NCBI RefSeq assembly: GCF_007673525.1
Contig: NZ_VDZU01000001.1
Location: 124,001-188,000, forward strand
DNA: 64,000 nt
Direction: 5' to 3'
From: Fictibacillus phosphorivorans
GTDB taxonomy: Bacteria > Bacillota > Bacilli > Bacillales > Fictibacillaceae
The translations under genes and the position numbers were made by a program. Of this stretch, positions 33,672 through 43,272 are shown piece after piece. Under the pieces are notes generated by a model. The model was not told the DNA's origin. It made no database searches and saw only the letters and a list, made by a program, of their open reading frames with translations. How positions within the stretch are numbered: the stretch's first letter is position 1; the number at the start of each line of letters is the position of its first letter.

Positions 33672-35255
33672 CTAGTAAACATACGTCCCAACAACAAAGA
33701 GTTCGAACAATACGGTAAGTCCGATAAAATAAGAGACTTGTGCAAATAATCCCCAATCCTTATCTCTAGCTACCTGCATTACCCACAGTGCTATCGCGGA
33801 AACAATCAGAGGAATGATGAATGAGCTTCCGGTAAAGGTAAGGTATTTTGGTGCTAGTGTATAGAATGTGTTGTTAAACAAAGATTGAATGACATAAAGC
33901 TGGGTGATCATAAAAAGTCCAATTGCAGTCCATTTCGCCCAAGGTTTTTCATCCTCAATAACGTCTATCCGTACAAAATAGAGGATGCCTAAGAACAATA
34001 CAGACGGCACTACCCATATGAATGCGTTTGTCATAGCGATGAACGATACAACGAAAGCCGTAAACGCGTCAAACGTGGCAGTATATAAATCTTGTTTCCC
34101 CATTTTTTCACTTGCACTTTTAATCTCTGAATCTTTGCTTGCTAAATAAAGTCTATAATCACTGACAGATTCTGCTTTTAACCAAGCAATCGTCTTTTCA
34201 TCTACCTGTAACGGATAGACTGAAAAATCACTCGTTGTACTGATTCGTGCTGCTTCCCACTTGTCGCCATTTAAAGTGGCTTTGTAAATGTTGCCCGCTT
34301 CCTTTTTAGTAGAAATCGGTCCTTTCGCTGCAAATAGGATGATAGGTTTGTTATTTTCTACGTTCAACTGCTGGTAGGAAGGATTCTCGATCTCATAACC
34401 AAGCTCTGAGCTGTATAGCTTAACATTGCTGAAATCAATTGCTGTAAGCTGATCCGTTGGTGCCGCACCGTAAAACGTTTTGAACGTCTTCGTTCCTTGT
34501 TTAGAAGAATAAAAGGTATACATAAAATGAACTTGATCATCTGCTTCAGCAAAGCGGAAGTTATAGATCTTATCTGTCGGTGTTTTGCTGTATCGCGTAA
34601 TAGATTGAGCGTTATATTTTCCGTCAGCTTCTTTTAAATAAAAAGCTTCCATTTCTACTTTTTCACCAACAGTCAGGATAAATGATTGAGATGCTGGGTG
34701 ACCTGATAATTCTGATAGCTTTTCTTTAGCTGTAAAGATAGATTGACTCTTTCCATCTTCAGGCATATAAACAAATACTTCATTACCTTTTGAATAAGCA
34801 AATCGATCTTTTGCATCAGCTAAAAGATCTACATCTTTATCTATAACTGTTTGTTTTCCGTCTTCATAGAGAATGAGCTCACCACTAGAGATAAAGGCGA
34901 TCTGTTTCCCGTTTGTCCAATAGTTCGCTCTTTCATCCAGAGCAAGATCCTCTTTTTTTTCAGAGACTAGATTTAGCTTTTCGTCTAAAGTTGTCACCTG
35001 TAAACCGTCTTTTTGATGAGTATAAGCATAATATTGGTCATCTCTTTTTATAACAGTTGGTTCAGCGCTAATGGATTGAGCGGGCGTGCTTATCGATCGG
35101 CTCCAATCAGGATCAGGAAGCTTTGTCTCTTGTCTTACGTTATTCCAGATCACAGCTGCGATTAAAATTAAAACGACTGCAAAAGGAAGTAATAAAGATC
35201 TGTAATTGGATTGATTTCTTTTCTTTTTCTTTTTTGTTTTTACATTCGTATTCAT
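33672..35255 (-). CDS. Large membrane protein with extracellular beta-rich domain, unknown
   Basis: 527 residues. Lys-rich start (KTKKKKKRNQS), one membrane anchor (about 20-41), an extracellular region of about 340 residues with repeated beta-blades (VIDKDVDLLADAKDRFAYSKGNEVFVY), then four C-terminal membrane segments (from about 395: AFTAFVVSFIAMTNAFIWVVP to the end). I do not recognise a named family. ATG at 35255 behind AGGGGGATC. Possibly co-transcribed with the phosphatase through array D, since no terminator is visible. Confidence 0.75.
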   Translation of the reverse strand: MNTNVKTKKKKKRNQSNYRSLLLPFAVVLILIAAVIWNNVRQETKLPDPDWSRSISTPAQSISAEPTVIKRDDQYYAYTHQKDGLQVTTLDEKLNLVSEKKEDLALDERANYWTNGKQIAFISSGELILYEDGKQTVIDKDVDLLADAKDRFAYSKGNEVFVYMPEDGKSQSIFTAKEKLSELSGHPASQSFILTVGEKVEMEAFYLKEADGKYNAQSITRYSKTPTDKIYNFRFAEADDQVHFMYTFYSSKQGTKTFKTFYGAAPTDQLTAIDFSNVKLYSSELGYEIENPSYQQLNVENNKPIILFAAKGPISTKKEAGNIYKATLNGDKWEAARISTTSDFSVYPLQVDEKTIAWLKAESVSDYRLYLASKDSEIKSASEKMGKQDLYTATFDAFTAFVVSFIAMTNAFIWVVPSVLFLGILYFVRIDVIEDEKPWAKWTAIGLFMITQLYVIQSLFNNTFYTLAPKYLTFTGSSFIIPLIVSAIALWVMQVARDKDWGLFAQVSYFIGLTVLFELFVVGTYVY

Positions 35256-35527
35256 GATGATAGATCCCCCTATTTTCTATAAAACGACAAAGTAATACTA
35301 TTCGTTATATCAAACGTATTTCCTTGTAAAAAATTTCAAATATTTCATAAAAGATTTTGTTGGACGTGAATAATTTAGCCATAGTGGCTCTTTGTAAGTT
35401 TTTGTAGAATAACAATCATTCCCCTGGAAATATTGTCGAATATCATCAACGAATTTTTAAAGTGAGGGTTAGAAACTGATGGTATAATTTAGGTTATAAA
35501 AAATAATTAAGAAGGTGGGGAGAAGGC

Positions 35528-37108
35528 ATGGAACAATCCATTCATATTTATGTGACAAGCGATATTCACGGCTATGTTCTCCCGTTAACATACGCTAACA
35601 ATGAAAAAGCAGATATAGGGTTGGCAAAAATGGCAGCACTTATAAAAGAAAACATGTCTAACCACCTCAACACCTTCCTCATTGATAATGGAGACCTCAT
35701 CCAAGGAACACCACTCACTTACTATCACGCAAAAACAGAGCAAAGTGATGTTAATCCGATGGTTCATGTATTAAATGAACTGAACTATGATGCTGCAATA
35801 ATAGGAAATCATGAGTTTAATTATGGTCTTCCTTATCTATATAAGACGATTGAAGAATCTAAATTTCCTTGGCTTTCGGCTAATATCGTACACCAAGGAA
35901 CAGAGAAACCGGTATTTGGACAACCTTATGTGATCAAAACATTTGAGTGTGGAATAAAAGTAGCGCTCTTAGGATTAACAACACAATATGTACCGAACTG
36001 GGAGAATCCTGATCATATTAACGGCCTTTCCTTTCTAGATGCGGTGGAGACGGCAAAGAAATGGGTTCCTTATTTACGGTCGAAATCAGATGTCATGATC
36101 GTTTCTTATCATGGTGGGTTTGAGAGAGATCTCAGAACAGGGAAACCGACGGAATCCCTCACGAAAGAGAACCAAGCATATCAACTCTGTATGGAGGTTG
36201 AAGGGATCGATGTGCTTTTAACAGGTCATCAGCATCGCTTGCTTGAAGGTGAAGTGAACTTCGTCACGATCATTATGCCTGGAACACAAGGAACTGAGAT
36301 AGGGTATGTAGAAATAAAGGTCCATGGTGAGGGTGATTCATGGAAAGTGAAGAATAAACGAGAAAAACTGATTTCTGTGAGTGAATACAAACCTGATCAA
36401 CAGGTGCTGGATCTCATTCAGCCTTATGAGAGTGAAACACAGAAATGGCTGGATCAAGCTTTAGGACGAGTAGACGGAGACATGACGATTACTGATCCGA
36501 TGTTAACGAGGCTAGCTGATCATCCGTTTATTGAATTCATTAATAAAGTTCAGATGGAAGCGGCAGGTGTAGATATTTCAAGTACTGCTCTATTCGATGA
36601 TCATTCCAAAGGATTCTCAAAACATATAACGATGCGTGATATCGTTTCAAACTATGTGTACCCAAACACTTTAAAAGTGATCGAGATTACAGGGCGAGAT
36701 ATGAAGGATGCATTAGAACGGTCAGCTTCTTATTTTTCTGTGAACGAAGAGGGTGATCCGATAATCAATCCAGCGTTTTCAATTCCAAAGCCTCAGCACT
36801 ATAACTACGACATGTGGGAAGGTATCGAATACGTAATCGACCTGTCAAAGCCGATCGGACACCGCATTGTGACTTTGATGTATAAAGGAAAACCGATCAA
36901 AAACGACTCCTTTTATGAGGTAGTGATGAACAACTATCGTGCTGGTGGAGGCGGTGATTACCCTATGTTTAAGGGAAAACGCGTAGTGAAGGATATTCCA
37001 ATCGATATGTCAGAACTGATGGCAAACTATATTTTAAAAAGAGGAACGATACAAGCGACGTGCGATCACAATTGGCGTGTTGAGATTTCATCTTTCTTTA
37101 AAAAATAA
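35528..37108 (+). CDS. Cytosolic bifunctional metallophosphatase/5'-nucleotidase
   Basis: 526 residues without signal peptide. N-terminal metallophosphatase with the metal motifs SDIHG (Asp12, His14), NGDLIQGTP, GNHEFNYG, SYHGG and TGHQH, and a C-terminal 5'-nucleotidase domain (from about 315; NNYRAGGGGDYPMF binds the base). It removes phosphate from nucleotides or 2',3'-cyclic nucleotides; related to YunD/YfkN. Extended -10 TGGTATAAT at about 35480. ATG follows GGTGGGGAGAAG. The lipoprotein gene follows 18 bp on, probably in one operon. Confidence 0.9.
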   Translation: MEQSIHIYVTSDIHGYVLPLTYANNEKADIGLAKMAALIKENMSNHLNTFLIDNGDLIQGTPLTYYHAKTEQSDVNPMVHVLNELNYDAAIIGNHEFNYGLPYLYKTIEESKFPWLSANIVHQGTEKPVFGQPYVIKTFECGIKVALLGLTTQYVPNWENPDHINGLSFLDAVETAKKWVPYLRSKSDVMIVSYHGGFERDLRTGKPTESLTKENQAYQLCMEVEGIDVLLTGHQHRLLEGEVNFVTIIMPGTQGTEIGYVEIKVHGEGDSWKVKNKREKLISVSEYKPDQQVLDLIQPYESETQKWLDQALGRVDGDMTITDPMLTRLADHPFIEFINKVQMEAAGVDISSTALFDDHSKGFSKHITMRDIVSNYVYPNTLKVIEITGRDMKDALERSASYFSVNEEGDPIINPAFSIPKPQHYNYDMWEGIEYVIDLSKPIGHRIVTLMYKGKPIKNDSFYEVVMNNYRAGGGGDYPMFKGKRVVKDIPIDMSELMANYILKRGTIQATCDHNWRVEISSFFKK

Positions 37109-37126
37109 GAGAAGCGGGTGAAGCGG

Positions 37127-37672
37127 ATGAAAAAGTGGGGTTGGTTCGTATTCGTAATCATAGCAGTTTTGCTTGCAGGGTGTTCTAGTGAAGAAAAAAG
37201 AACGTTGAACGATAAAAACTTAACACTGCAAGACCATCCAAAAGGTGCTTATCCTCGTTATTACGACCAAGTTTCTAAGAAAAAAACACTTAAAGCTGTT
37301 CCGTTCTCACTGGAATTGCCTGATCGCTTGCCGTTTAAAGTCGCTCTTTCAACCTATCAGATCTCTGATTGGGGTGAAAAACGGAATATCCTTGTAGATT
37401 CTGTTTTTTATCCTAAACAAGAAGGGCAGAATGTTTATTTAGCTTATCGAGTATCTAATTTTCTTCCTAAGACCGAGAAGTTAGAAACGAAAGACGAAGT
37501 GGAGCTTAGTGATGGAACGGATGCTTATTTTTCAGGCAGTAATGATCTTCCTATCCTTGCTTGGAAGAAGGATGGCTTATTCTATAGAATGGAGTATTTA
37601 ATAAAGGAAGATACAGACAGAAAAGCGGAGAAAACGAAGCTCATCGAAGCAGCAAGTTCTGTTTTTGAATAA
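37127..37672 (+). CDS. Lipoprotein, unknown function
   Basis: 181 residues. Lipoprotein signal peptide with lipobox LLAGC (Cys at about 19), then a beta-rich extracellular domain (DRLPFKVALSTYQISDWGEKRNILVDSVFYP) reminiscent of small Bacillus lipoproteins of unknown role. ATG at 37127 is preferred because the signal peptide begins there; a GTG at 37118 is in frame. Lies 18 bp after the nucleotidase gene, so probably one transcript. Confidence 0.78.
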   Translation: MKKWGWFVFVIIAVLLAGCSSEEKRTLNDKNLTLQDHPKGAYPRYYDQVSKKKTLKAVPFSLELPDRLPFKVALSTYQISDWGEKRNILVDSVFYPKQEGQNVYLAYRVSNFLPKTEKLETKDEVELSDGTDAYFSGSNDLPILAWKKDGLFYRMEYLIKEDTDRKAEKTKLIEAASSVFE

Positions 37673-37783
37673 TTATATATGTGAATATGAGGCCGTGGAG
37701 TGACTGAGCTCTTGCGGCTTATTGTTTGAAATTCAGTGGTTTGCAATAAAATATGATAATATGGTTCAAAGGAGGGAATATTC

Positions 37784-38158
37784 TTGCAAAAACTGGAGTT
37801 CGAATCTGCATGGGACAAGACTATAGCCCGCCAAGACAGAGAAGAGATAGAACAGGTCTTTTCAGAGTTGCATTCAGATGAACATGTGAGACAGCAGGCT
37901 GTGATATTGAAAACAGCTTATAATCATAAGGAAGAATTTTTAGTGACGGTGCTTGTAAATAATTATTCAACAGAGCCTTTCTCTTTAATCGGCAAAAAAG
38001 TGTTGTATATAGAAGAGGAGCATACGATTGGTGACATGGATTCCCGTTATACGCTGGAAGTTCCTGCTGAAACAAGTATGCCATGGACGTTTATATTTTC
38101 AGCAGCATCACTAAGAAAACAGCCATCTCGAGAGTATGGAAAATTAATCATCATGTAA
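37784..38158 (+). CDS. SLAP-domain protein
   Basis: 124 residues, one SLAP (SLAP_DUP) domain: FESAWDKTIARQDREEIEQVF at the start, YNHKEEFLVTVLVNNYSTEPFSL in the middle and VPAETSMPWTFIF at the end. In Bacillus these domains occur singly or in tandem in proteins linked to the accessory Sec/S-layer system; the role of a lone cytosolic copy is not known. TTG start with GGAGGG nine bases before. The plsC gene follows with 14 bp between. Confidence 0.82.
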   Translation: MQKLEFESAWDKTIARQDREEIEQVFSELHSDEHVRQQAVILKTAYNHKEEFLVTVLVNNYSTEPFSLIGKKVLYIEEEHTIGDMDSRYTLEVPAETSMPWTFIFSAASLRKQPSREYGKLIIM

Positions 38159-38172
38159 AGCGGGGGAAACGT

Positions 38173-38892
38173 GTGAGAACGATTATTTGGTTTATTTATT
38201 TTTGGGGAATTTTATTAAAGTTGATCCCCTCATTAAACCGTGTAAAAAAGTTTTACAATGCCGGAAAGATAGAAGAGCGTGACAGGTTGGTTGATCAGAA
38301 AGTAAAGGAGTGGTCAACTTCGCTCGTTAAGCTTAGTGGAACGCGAGTATCGGTGAGTGGTGAGGAACATATTCCGAAAGATACAGCTGTTCTTTTTGTC
38401 AGCAATCACCAAGGTAACTTCGATATTCCGATTCTTTTAGGCTATATCGAGAAACCAAAAGCCTTCATCTCAAAAATCGAGGTCAAGAAGATGCCTTTTA
38501 TCGGGACATGGATGGAGCAGTTGAACTGTTTGTTCATGGACCGTAAGAATGTAAGGCAGTCTGTGCAAGCGATCAATGAAGGAGCTAAACTGCTGAAGAA
38601 CGGAACATCTCTTGTTATTTTTCCTGAGGGAACGAGAAGTAAAGGCGACGAAATGTCAGAGTTTAAAGCAGGAAGTTTCAAATTAGCGACTAAATCTGGT
38701 GTTCCGATCATTCCCGTTACGATTAACGGTTCTTATAAAATTATGGAACAACAAAAGTTTTGGATCAAGCCAGCGGACGTTCACCTTACTGTTCATCCGC
38801 CGATTTATCCAGAACAGCATCAAGACGCTAAAGAACTGGCTAGATTGACAGAGGAAATTATTAAAAACGGTGTAAAAGAAGCTGTCTCTTAA
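38173..38892 (+). CDS. plsC: 1-acyl-sn-glycerol-3-phosphate acyltransferase
   Basis: Transfers an acyl group to lysophosphatidic acid in phospholipid synthesis, at the inner membrane. 239 residues: an N-terminal membrane helix (TIIWFIYFWGILLKLIP), the catalytic NHQGNFD (HX4D) box, and the glycerol-phosphate motif FPEGTRS. GTG start at 38173 behind CGGGGGAAAC; the longer frame from 38083 overlaps the SLAP gene and has no ribosome site. Probably co-transcribed with the SLAP gene. Confidence 0.92.
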   Translation: MRTIIWFIYFWGILLKLIPSLNRVKKFYNAGKIEERDRLVDQKVKEWSTSLVKLSGTRVSVSGEEHIPKDTAVLFVSNHQGNFDIPILLGYIEKPKAFISKIEVKKMPFIGTWMEQLNCLFMDRKNVRQSVQAINEGAKLLKNGTSLVIFPEGTRSKGDEMSEFKAGSFKLATKSGVPIIPVTINGSYKIMEQQKFWIKPADVHLTVHPPIYPEQHQDAKELARLTEEIIKNGVKEAVS

Positions 38893-39012
38893 GAGCATTT
38901 TTTAAAATGAAGTGCAAATGTTGACGAAAACAGCTTAACGAATAACCTGTACGAACAGCATGAATATTTGTTATTATTGGGATAGAAGGTAATAATTTCT
39001 AGGAGGAATACC

Positions 39013-39237
39013 ATGACAGGAACAATTACAGTCATTATGATATTCTCAATTCCCATTATTGCAATCGTACTAGGTCATTTTCAACAACAGACGAAACTTA
39101 AACATAAGATGCTACAAGATGAGATAGAACTGGAACGTTTAAAGCATGACAACTATGTGATCGAAACCCAAAAGATGAGGATTGAACTCGAACAGATGAA
39201 ACTGCTCGATTCACCTGATCAGAAAAAATCCGTATAA
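39013..39237 (+). CDS. Small membrane protein with coiled coil, unknown
   Basis: 74 residues: one N-terminal membrane segment (ITVIMIFSIPIIAIVLGHF), then a charged coiled coil (KHKMLQDEIELERLKHDNYVIETQKMRIELEQMKL) facing the cytosol. Layout resembles PspB-like or small scaffold proteins, but no family can be claimed. ATG behind an excellent AGGAGG; a strong terminator follows at once, which supports a real monocistronic gene. Confidence 0.78.
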   Translation: MTGTITVIMIFSIPIIAIVLGHFQQQTKLKHKMLQDEIELERLKHDNYVIETQKMRIELEQMKLLDSPDQKKSV

Positions 39238-39283
39238 AAAGAGGATGACTCAAGAGCTAATAGCTTTTGAGTCATCCTTTTTG
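39237..39283. terminator. Bidirectional terminator
   Basis: Stem AGGATGACTCAAGAGCTA / TAGCTTTTGAGTCATCCT with T-runs on both strands. Confidence 0.9.
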
Positions 39284-39294
39284 TTAGAACCTTT

Positions 39295-39792
39295 TTATCT
39301 GTAATTGATGAACTGCACGTCGATCGGCAGGTTTGCTTCTCTAACAAGGGCAATAATCTGCTGAAGATCGTCTCGGCTCTTTGCTGTTACACGAACTTGA
39401 TCATCTTGAACTTGGCTTTTCACTTTAAGTCCAGAATTTTTGATCAGCACATTGATTTTCTTTGCGTTGTCTTTATCGATTCCAGTTACAAGCTTAGCGC
39501 GTTGGCGAACCGTTCCACCTGATGCTTGCTCTATTTTGCTGTAATCCAAGTTTTTAGTTGGTACGCCGCGTTTGATCAGCTTTGTGATCAAGACGTCTTT
39601 TAGCTGCTCTAGCTTGTACTCGTCGTCGGAAACTAAAACGAGCTCTTCACTAGATTTGTCTAGTGTAATCTCACTTTTACTACCCTTAAAATCATAACGA
39701 GTTGTAATTTCTTTTGTCGCGATATTAATCGCATTGTCTACTTCTGATAGATCTACCTGTGAAACGATATCAAATGAACTTTCTTTAGCCAT
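39295..39792 (-). CDS. YajQ/UPF0234 family nucleotide-binding protein (YitK-like)
   Basis: 165 residues, standard for the family. Two tandem ferredoxin-like folds; signatures [38 protein letters not shown] at the start and [34 protein letters not shown] at the end. E. coli YajQ binds nucleotides, and a Xanthomonas homologue binds cyclic di-GMP; the B. subtilis relative is YitK. ATG at 39792 with AGGAGG nine bases upstream; 18 codons further upstream are spurious. Confidence 0.95.
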   Translation of the reverse strand: MAKESSFDIVSQVDLSEVDNAINIATKEITTRYDFKGSKSEITLDKSSEELVLVSDDEYKLEQLKDVLITKLIKRGVPTKNLDYSKIEQASGGTVRQRAKLVTGIDKDNAKKINVLIKNSGLKVKSQVQDDQVRVTAKSRDDLQQIIALVREANLPIDVQFINYR

Positions 39793-39967
39793 TTTGTGAA
39801 ACCTCCTGACGATTACTTCGTTTATATAGTTACAGTATAAATACATTGTGGTTATGTTTCCAGTTTGTACACATTCTTTTCCGTGGAAACGGGTACAAAA
39901 TATAAGTTTTTATGTTAAAATGAAGGCTGGAAAATTTACAGAATGTTTGAACCACTAGGAGGAGTAC

Positions 39968-40768
39968 TTGTTGCTTCATTACAAAACGTACACACACGAA
40001 AAAAATCATCAATGGGTGATTTTCGTCCATGGAGCTGGGGGCAGTTCATCCATTTGGTATAAACAGCTAAGAGAATTTAAACAACATTTTAATATTTTGC
40101 TTGTGGATCTAAGAGGTCATGGCAAATCACAATCCGATACATTTTTATTAAAAAAATATTCGTTTAAAGAAGTCAGCCTCGATGTGCTTGAAGTAATGGA
40201 TCATCTAAAGATTCAAAAAGCACACTTTGTAGGCATCTCTTTAGGTACGATTCTTATTCAAACGATCGCAGAGCTCTATCCTGATCGAGTCGCTTCTATG
40301 ACACTTGGCGGCGCGGTTACAAAAATGAATTTCCGCTCGCGGTTCTTGATTGCGATGGGTAACCTTTGTAAATCGTTCATCCCGTACATGTGGCTTTACA
40401 GCTTATTTGCTTGGGTGATCATGCCGAAAAAAAGACATGAAGCTTCGCGTTCTTTGTTTATTGGAGAAGCGAAAAAGCTTTGTCAAAAAGAGTTCAAGAG
40501 ATGGTTTAAGCTCACATTGAAGATCAATCCATTTCTGCAAAAGTTAACTAAAAAAGAAATTCCGATCCCAACGCTTTACATCATGGGTGAGGAAGATTAT
40601 ATGTTCTTACCGCCGATTCAGGCGTTCATCGATAAGAAGAAGCACTCAAAGCTTTTAACTATTAAAGATTGCGGACATGTATGTAATGTTGATCAGCCGG
40701 AGCTTTTTAACAAAAGTTCGATTGAGTTTATTCGCAAGCAGATTGCTGCTGCACCGAATGCTTCATAA
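39968..40768 (+). CDS. Alpha/beta-fold hydrolase
   Basis: 266 residues. Oxyanion stretch FVHGAGGSSSIW, nucleophile Ser in VGISLGTILIQ (about residue 93), acid in IMGEEDYMFL and catalytic His in CGHVCNVDQP (about 238). Belongs to the menH/pimeloyl-esterase-like group; the substrate is unknown. Start TTG at 39968 (or the next TTG at 39971) behind AGGAGGAG. A dispersed repeat follows the stop. Confidence 0.88.
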   Translation: MLLHYKTYTHEKNHQWVIFVHGAGGSSSIWYKQLREFKQHFNILLVDLRGHGKSQSDTFLLKKYSFKEVSLDVLEVMDHLKIQKAHFVGISLGTILIQTIAELYPDRVASMTLGGAVTKMNFRSRFLIAMGNLCKSFIPYMWLYSLFAWVIMPKKRHEASRSLFIGEAKKLCQKEFKRWFKLTLKINPFLQKLTKKEIPIPTLYIMGEEDYMFLPPIQAFIDKKKHSKLLTIKDCGHVCNVDQPELFNKSSIEFIRKQIAAAPNAS

Positions 40769-40783
40769 AAAATACATTCAAAG

Positions 40784-40914
40784 TGTTGATTTCTGTTGCA
40801 GGATGCTCGCTTTCCGCGGGGCAGGCTGTGAGCCACATTTGTTCGTTTCACTCTTAAGTGTCTCACCTGCCCGCCTGTCCCGCAGGAGTCTCGCACCTTC
40901 CACTCCAATCAACT
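40784..40914 (-). repeat. Dispersed hairpin repeat, copy 5 (variant a)
   Basis: Variant a with ends TGTTGATT / AATCAACT. It starts 16 bp after the hydrolase stop and its outer flank (attcaatgatg) matches that of copy 1 (attcaatgaag). Confidence 0.9.
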
Positions 40915-40978
40915 ATTCAATGATGTCTTTTTAAGAAGGTTTAGTTACAAGCTCCTTTAGGGACTCAGATTAAAGAAC

Positions 40979-41012
40979 AAGAAACGACCCTTTAATCAGG
41001 GTCGTTTCTTTG
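40979..41012. terminator. Terminator of the glucanotransferase gene
   Basis: Stem AAGAAACGACCCT / AGGGTCGTTTCTT with T-rich flanks on both strands; mainly serves the minus-strand gene. Confidence 0.9.
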
Positions 41013-41018
41013 TTTTCT

Positions 41019-43148
41019 TTAGTTTTGCCAATTATTGATCGTAGTTCCGGGTCCTGAAGATGGGGTAGTGAACGTATGATTTGTTCCGCTTTCCCAGACT
41101 ACATTTCCTGCGGAATCTTTTTTGATGAACTTGAATTCTAGTGCTTTACCCGCGGGCACGCTGATGTCGTAGTACCATGTTGGATACGCTGCTATGATTT
41201 GATTGTAAAAAGGTCCAACGGCTTTTGCTGCATTCCAGTTTCCGAGTTCTTCTGTATTTCCTACAACATATACGCTCTGTCCGTTGCTCGTGTAAGCATT
41301 GTTGATCAAGAATCGCACGGAACTTTGTGATCCAGATAAGATATCAATCGGTCCGTAGCCAGTACTTACCGTTCCTGAAGAATTTGTTACGGTGACTTGG
41401 TAGCTGCCTGCTGCAACTGCAGGAACTGTCACTTTGATCTCGTCGTTGCTCCATGATTGAACACTTGCATTCACTGTGCCTATCTTTACAGAACCAGTCG
41501 AGGTTCCGAATGCATCACCACTGATCGTGAGCGTATTGCTTGGTTTCGCCATGACTGGACCGATTCCACCGATAACCGGAGTCGAACTGCTTCCGTTATG
41601 TGCATAAACGGCTGCTTCACCTGGTGAAAGGTCGAATGCTGCAATCGTACCACCAGAAACCGTAATAGAACTCCCCGTTAAGAGACCTGTTAACTGATCA
41701 GTATAAGTTCCGGCTGGTAGCGATGTAGCAGCTCCACTCACGTTATAACTCGTAGATGTGCTTTTGTTTACTGCGACTAAGACAACATCGTTTCCAAACT
41801 GTCTTTCGTATACGTAAACATCATTGTTGATCCAGCGTTGTTTTGTTTTTCCGAAGCCAAGTGCCTGATTCGTCTTTCGCAGTGTAGAAAGCTTTTTAAT
41901 AATTTGATAAGCTTTTGTTGTTTGATTGAATGATGTCATCTTTCCTCGGTTGTTCGGATCTCCGTTACCCGTCATATACTGCTCAGTTCCATAATAGATA
42001 TTAGGAACACCGCGTGATGTGAGCATAACGGTAAGCGCGAGATCGGTTTTTTTCGTATCCGCTCCGTTCGTATGAAAACGATCCATATCATGATTATCAA
42101 GGAATGTTACTTGATCGATCGGCTGTTCATATTTGGTTTGGGTTTCTGTGATCATACTGTCAAAGCCATACCAATTGTCTGAATTGTTGCGAAGCACTTG
42201 ACGTAATTCTTGGCCGTAACGAAAATCCAGCAGAGACATTCCGTATTTGTTTGCAAAATCATAATAATTTTGGTCGACTTCATTTTCTCCTAAGAACCAT
42301 TCCCCAAATGTGAAGACAGGCTGATGAGTATTGATCGTTTCCATAAATGTTTTTTGCCAGCCGAATGGCATATGTTTGACAGCATCTACACGAATACCGT
42401 CGATCCCCATGTTCAGCCATTGTTTGATCGCATTCTTGAAGTACGTATCTACGGTTGGGTTTTGGTGGTTAAAATCAGCGAGGTCATACAGGTTACGATA
42501 GATACCATCTTCTATCGAGGAGAAATTCGTTCCTTTGTTGTGATGAAACAGACCTTTTGTATCGTTCGTATATCCACCGACAAGTGTTCCGTTGTCATAA
42601 AGTTTACCGTTCTCCATATAGCTTGGCGTGTCCTCAGATGATGGAGATGTGTGGTTTGGAGCAAAATCAATAATGACTTTGATGCCTTTAGCGTGAGCAG
42701 TATTGATCAAGTTTTGAAAGTCAGTCATGCTTCCGAAATAAGGATTGGTCTTCTTAAAATCCCTCCCCCAATAGCCGTGATAGGCAGTTGTGCCAGCAGC
42801 ATCATTCAATACGCTGTACACATTCTCAACAGGCTGAGAGATCCAAAGTGCCGTAACACCCATATTTGTCAAATAACCATCGTTGATCTTATTGATGATT
42901 CCTTGCCAGTCACCACCGCAATATTTTCGAAGGTTGGAACAGTCGCCACTGAACAGATTTCCAGTAGGGTTATTTGAAGTGTTACCATCTGAGAAACGGT
43001 CGGTCATAATCTGATAGATGACATCTTGACCATAGTTAACTTTGTTAAAACTAGCAGCTTCTACGGATTGTTGGCTGTCTTGAAAAGGAAGGTTTGAGAA
43101 CGTTAATGACAAAGTAAGTGCAGCTGAAACGAATAAACTCTTTTTCAT
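41019..43148 (-). CDS. Cyclodextrin glucanotransferase (secreted)
   Basis: Converts starch to cyclic dextrins outside the cell. 709 residues with signal peptide (about 1-26). GH13 barrel with Asp255 (GIRVDAVKH), Glu283 (FGEW) and Asp354 (DNHD). The offset of 26 from the B. circulans numbering is constant, and the CGTase aromatic residues fall on Phe209 (F183), Tyr221 (Y195) and Phe285 (F259), which favours CGTase over maltogenic amylase. Domain C (~430-515), an IPT/TIG domain D (GGIGPVMAKPSNTLTISGDAFG) and a C-terminal CBM20 starch-binding domain follow. ATG after AAAAGGAGTG. CcpA site and leader terminator upstream. Confidence 0.95.
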   Translation of the reverse strand: MKKSLFVSAALTLSLTFSNLPFQDSQQSVEAASFNKVNYGQDVIYQIMTDRFSDGNTSNNPTGNLFSGDCSNLRKYCGGDWQGIINKINDGYLTNMGVTALWISQPVENVYSVLNDAAGTTAYHGYWGRDFKKTNPYFGSMTDFQNLINTAHAKGIKVIIDFAPNHTSPSSEDTPSYMENGKLYDNGTLVGGYTNDTKGLFHHNKGTNFSSIEDGIYRNLYDLADFNHQNPTVDTYFKNAIKQWLNMGIDGIRVDAVKHMPFGWQKTFMETINTHQPVFTFGEWFLGENEVDQNYYDFANKYGMSLLDFRYGQELRQVLRNNSDNWYGFDSMITETQTKYEQPIDQVTFLDNHDMDRFHTNGADTKKTDLALTVMLTSRGVPNIYYGTEQYMTGNGDPNNRGKMTSFNQTTKAYQIIKKLSTLRKTNQALGFGKTKQRWINNDVYVYERQFGNDVVLVAVNKSTSTSYNVSGAATSLPAGTYTDQLTGLLTGSSITVSGGTIAAFDLSPGEAAVYAHNGSSSTPVIGGIGPVMAKPSNTLTISGDAFGTSTGSVKIGTVNASVQSWSNDEIKVTVPAVAAGSYQVTVTNSSGTVSTGYGPIDILSGSQSSVRFLINNAYTSNGQSVYVVGNTEELGNWNAAKAVGPFYNQIIAAYPTWYYDISVPAGKALEFKFIKKDSAGNVVWESGTNHTFTTPSSGPGTTINNWQN

Positions 43149-43173
43149 ATGTGTTATTCACTCCTTTTTTAGA

Positions 43174-43213
43174 ATAAAAAAAACCCCGTTATTCATAATG
43201 AATAACGGGGTTG
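43174..43213 (-). terminator. Intrinsic terminator inside the glucanotransferase leader
   Basis: On the minus strand: stem AACCCCGTTATTCA / TGAATAACGGGGTT followed by TTTTTTATT, ending about 12 bases before the ribosome site of the glucanotransferase. It lies downstream of the promoter at 43273-43301, so it would cut the transcript before the gene unless overridden. Confidence 0.85.
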
Positions 43214-43248
43214 TCTGTAAAATGAACATTGCCCTCAAGTTTTTACAA

Positions 43249-43270
43249 GTAATAGCGCGCTCTATTACTC
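43249..43270. promoter_or_regulatory. Imperfect palindrome over the transcription start of the glucanotransferase
   Basis: AGTAATAG / CTATTACT arms around CGCGCT, just downstream of the -10 box, where transcription would begin (~43266). It could be an operator for a local repressor or a 5' hairpin of the leader RNA. Confidence 0.6.
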
Positions 43271-43272
43271 TC

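Noticed and set aside
40677..40934. ORF across hairpin repeat copy 5
   Set aside because: It is mostly repeat sequence and overlaps the hydrolase gene out of frame.
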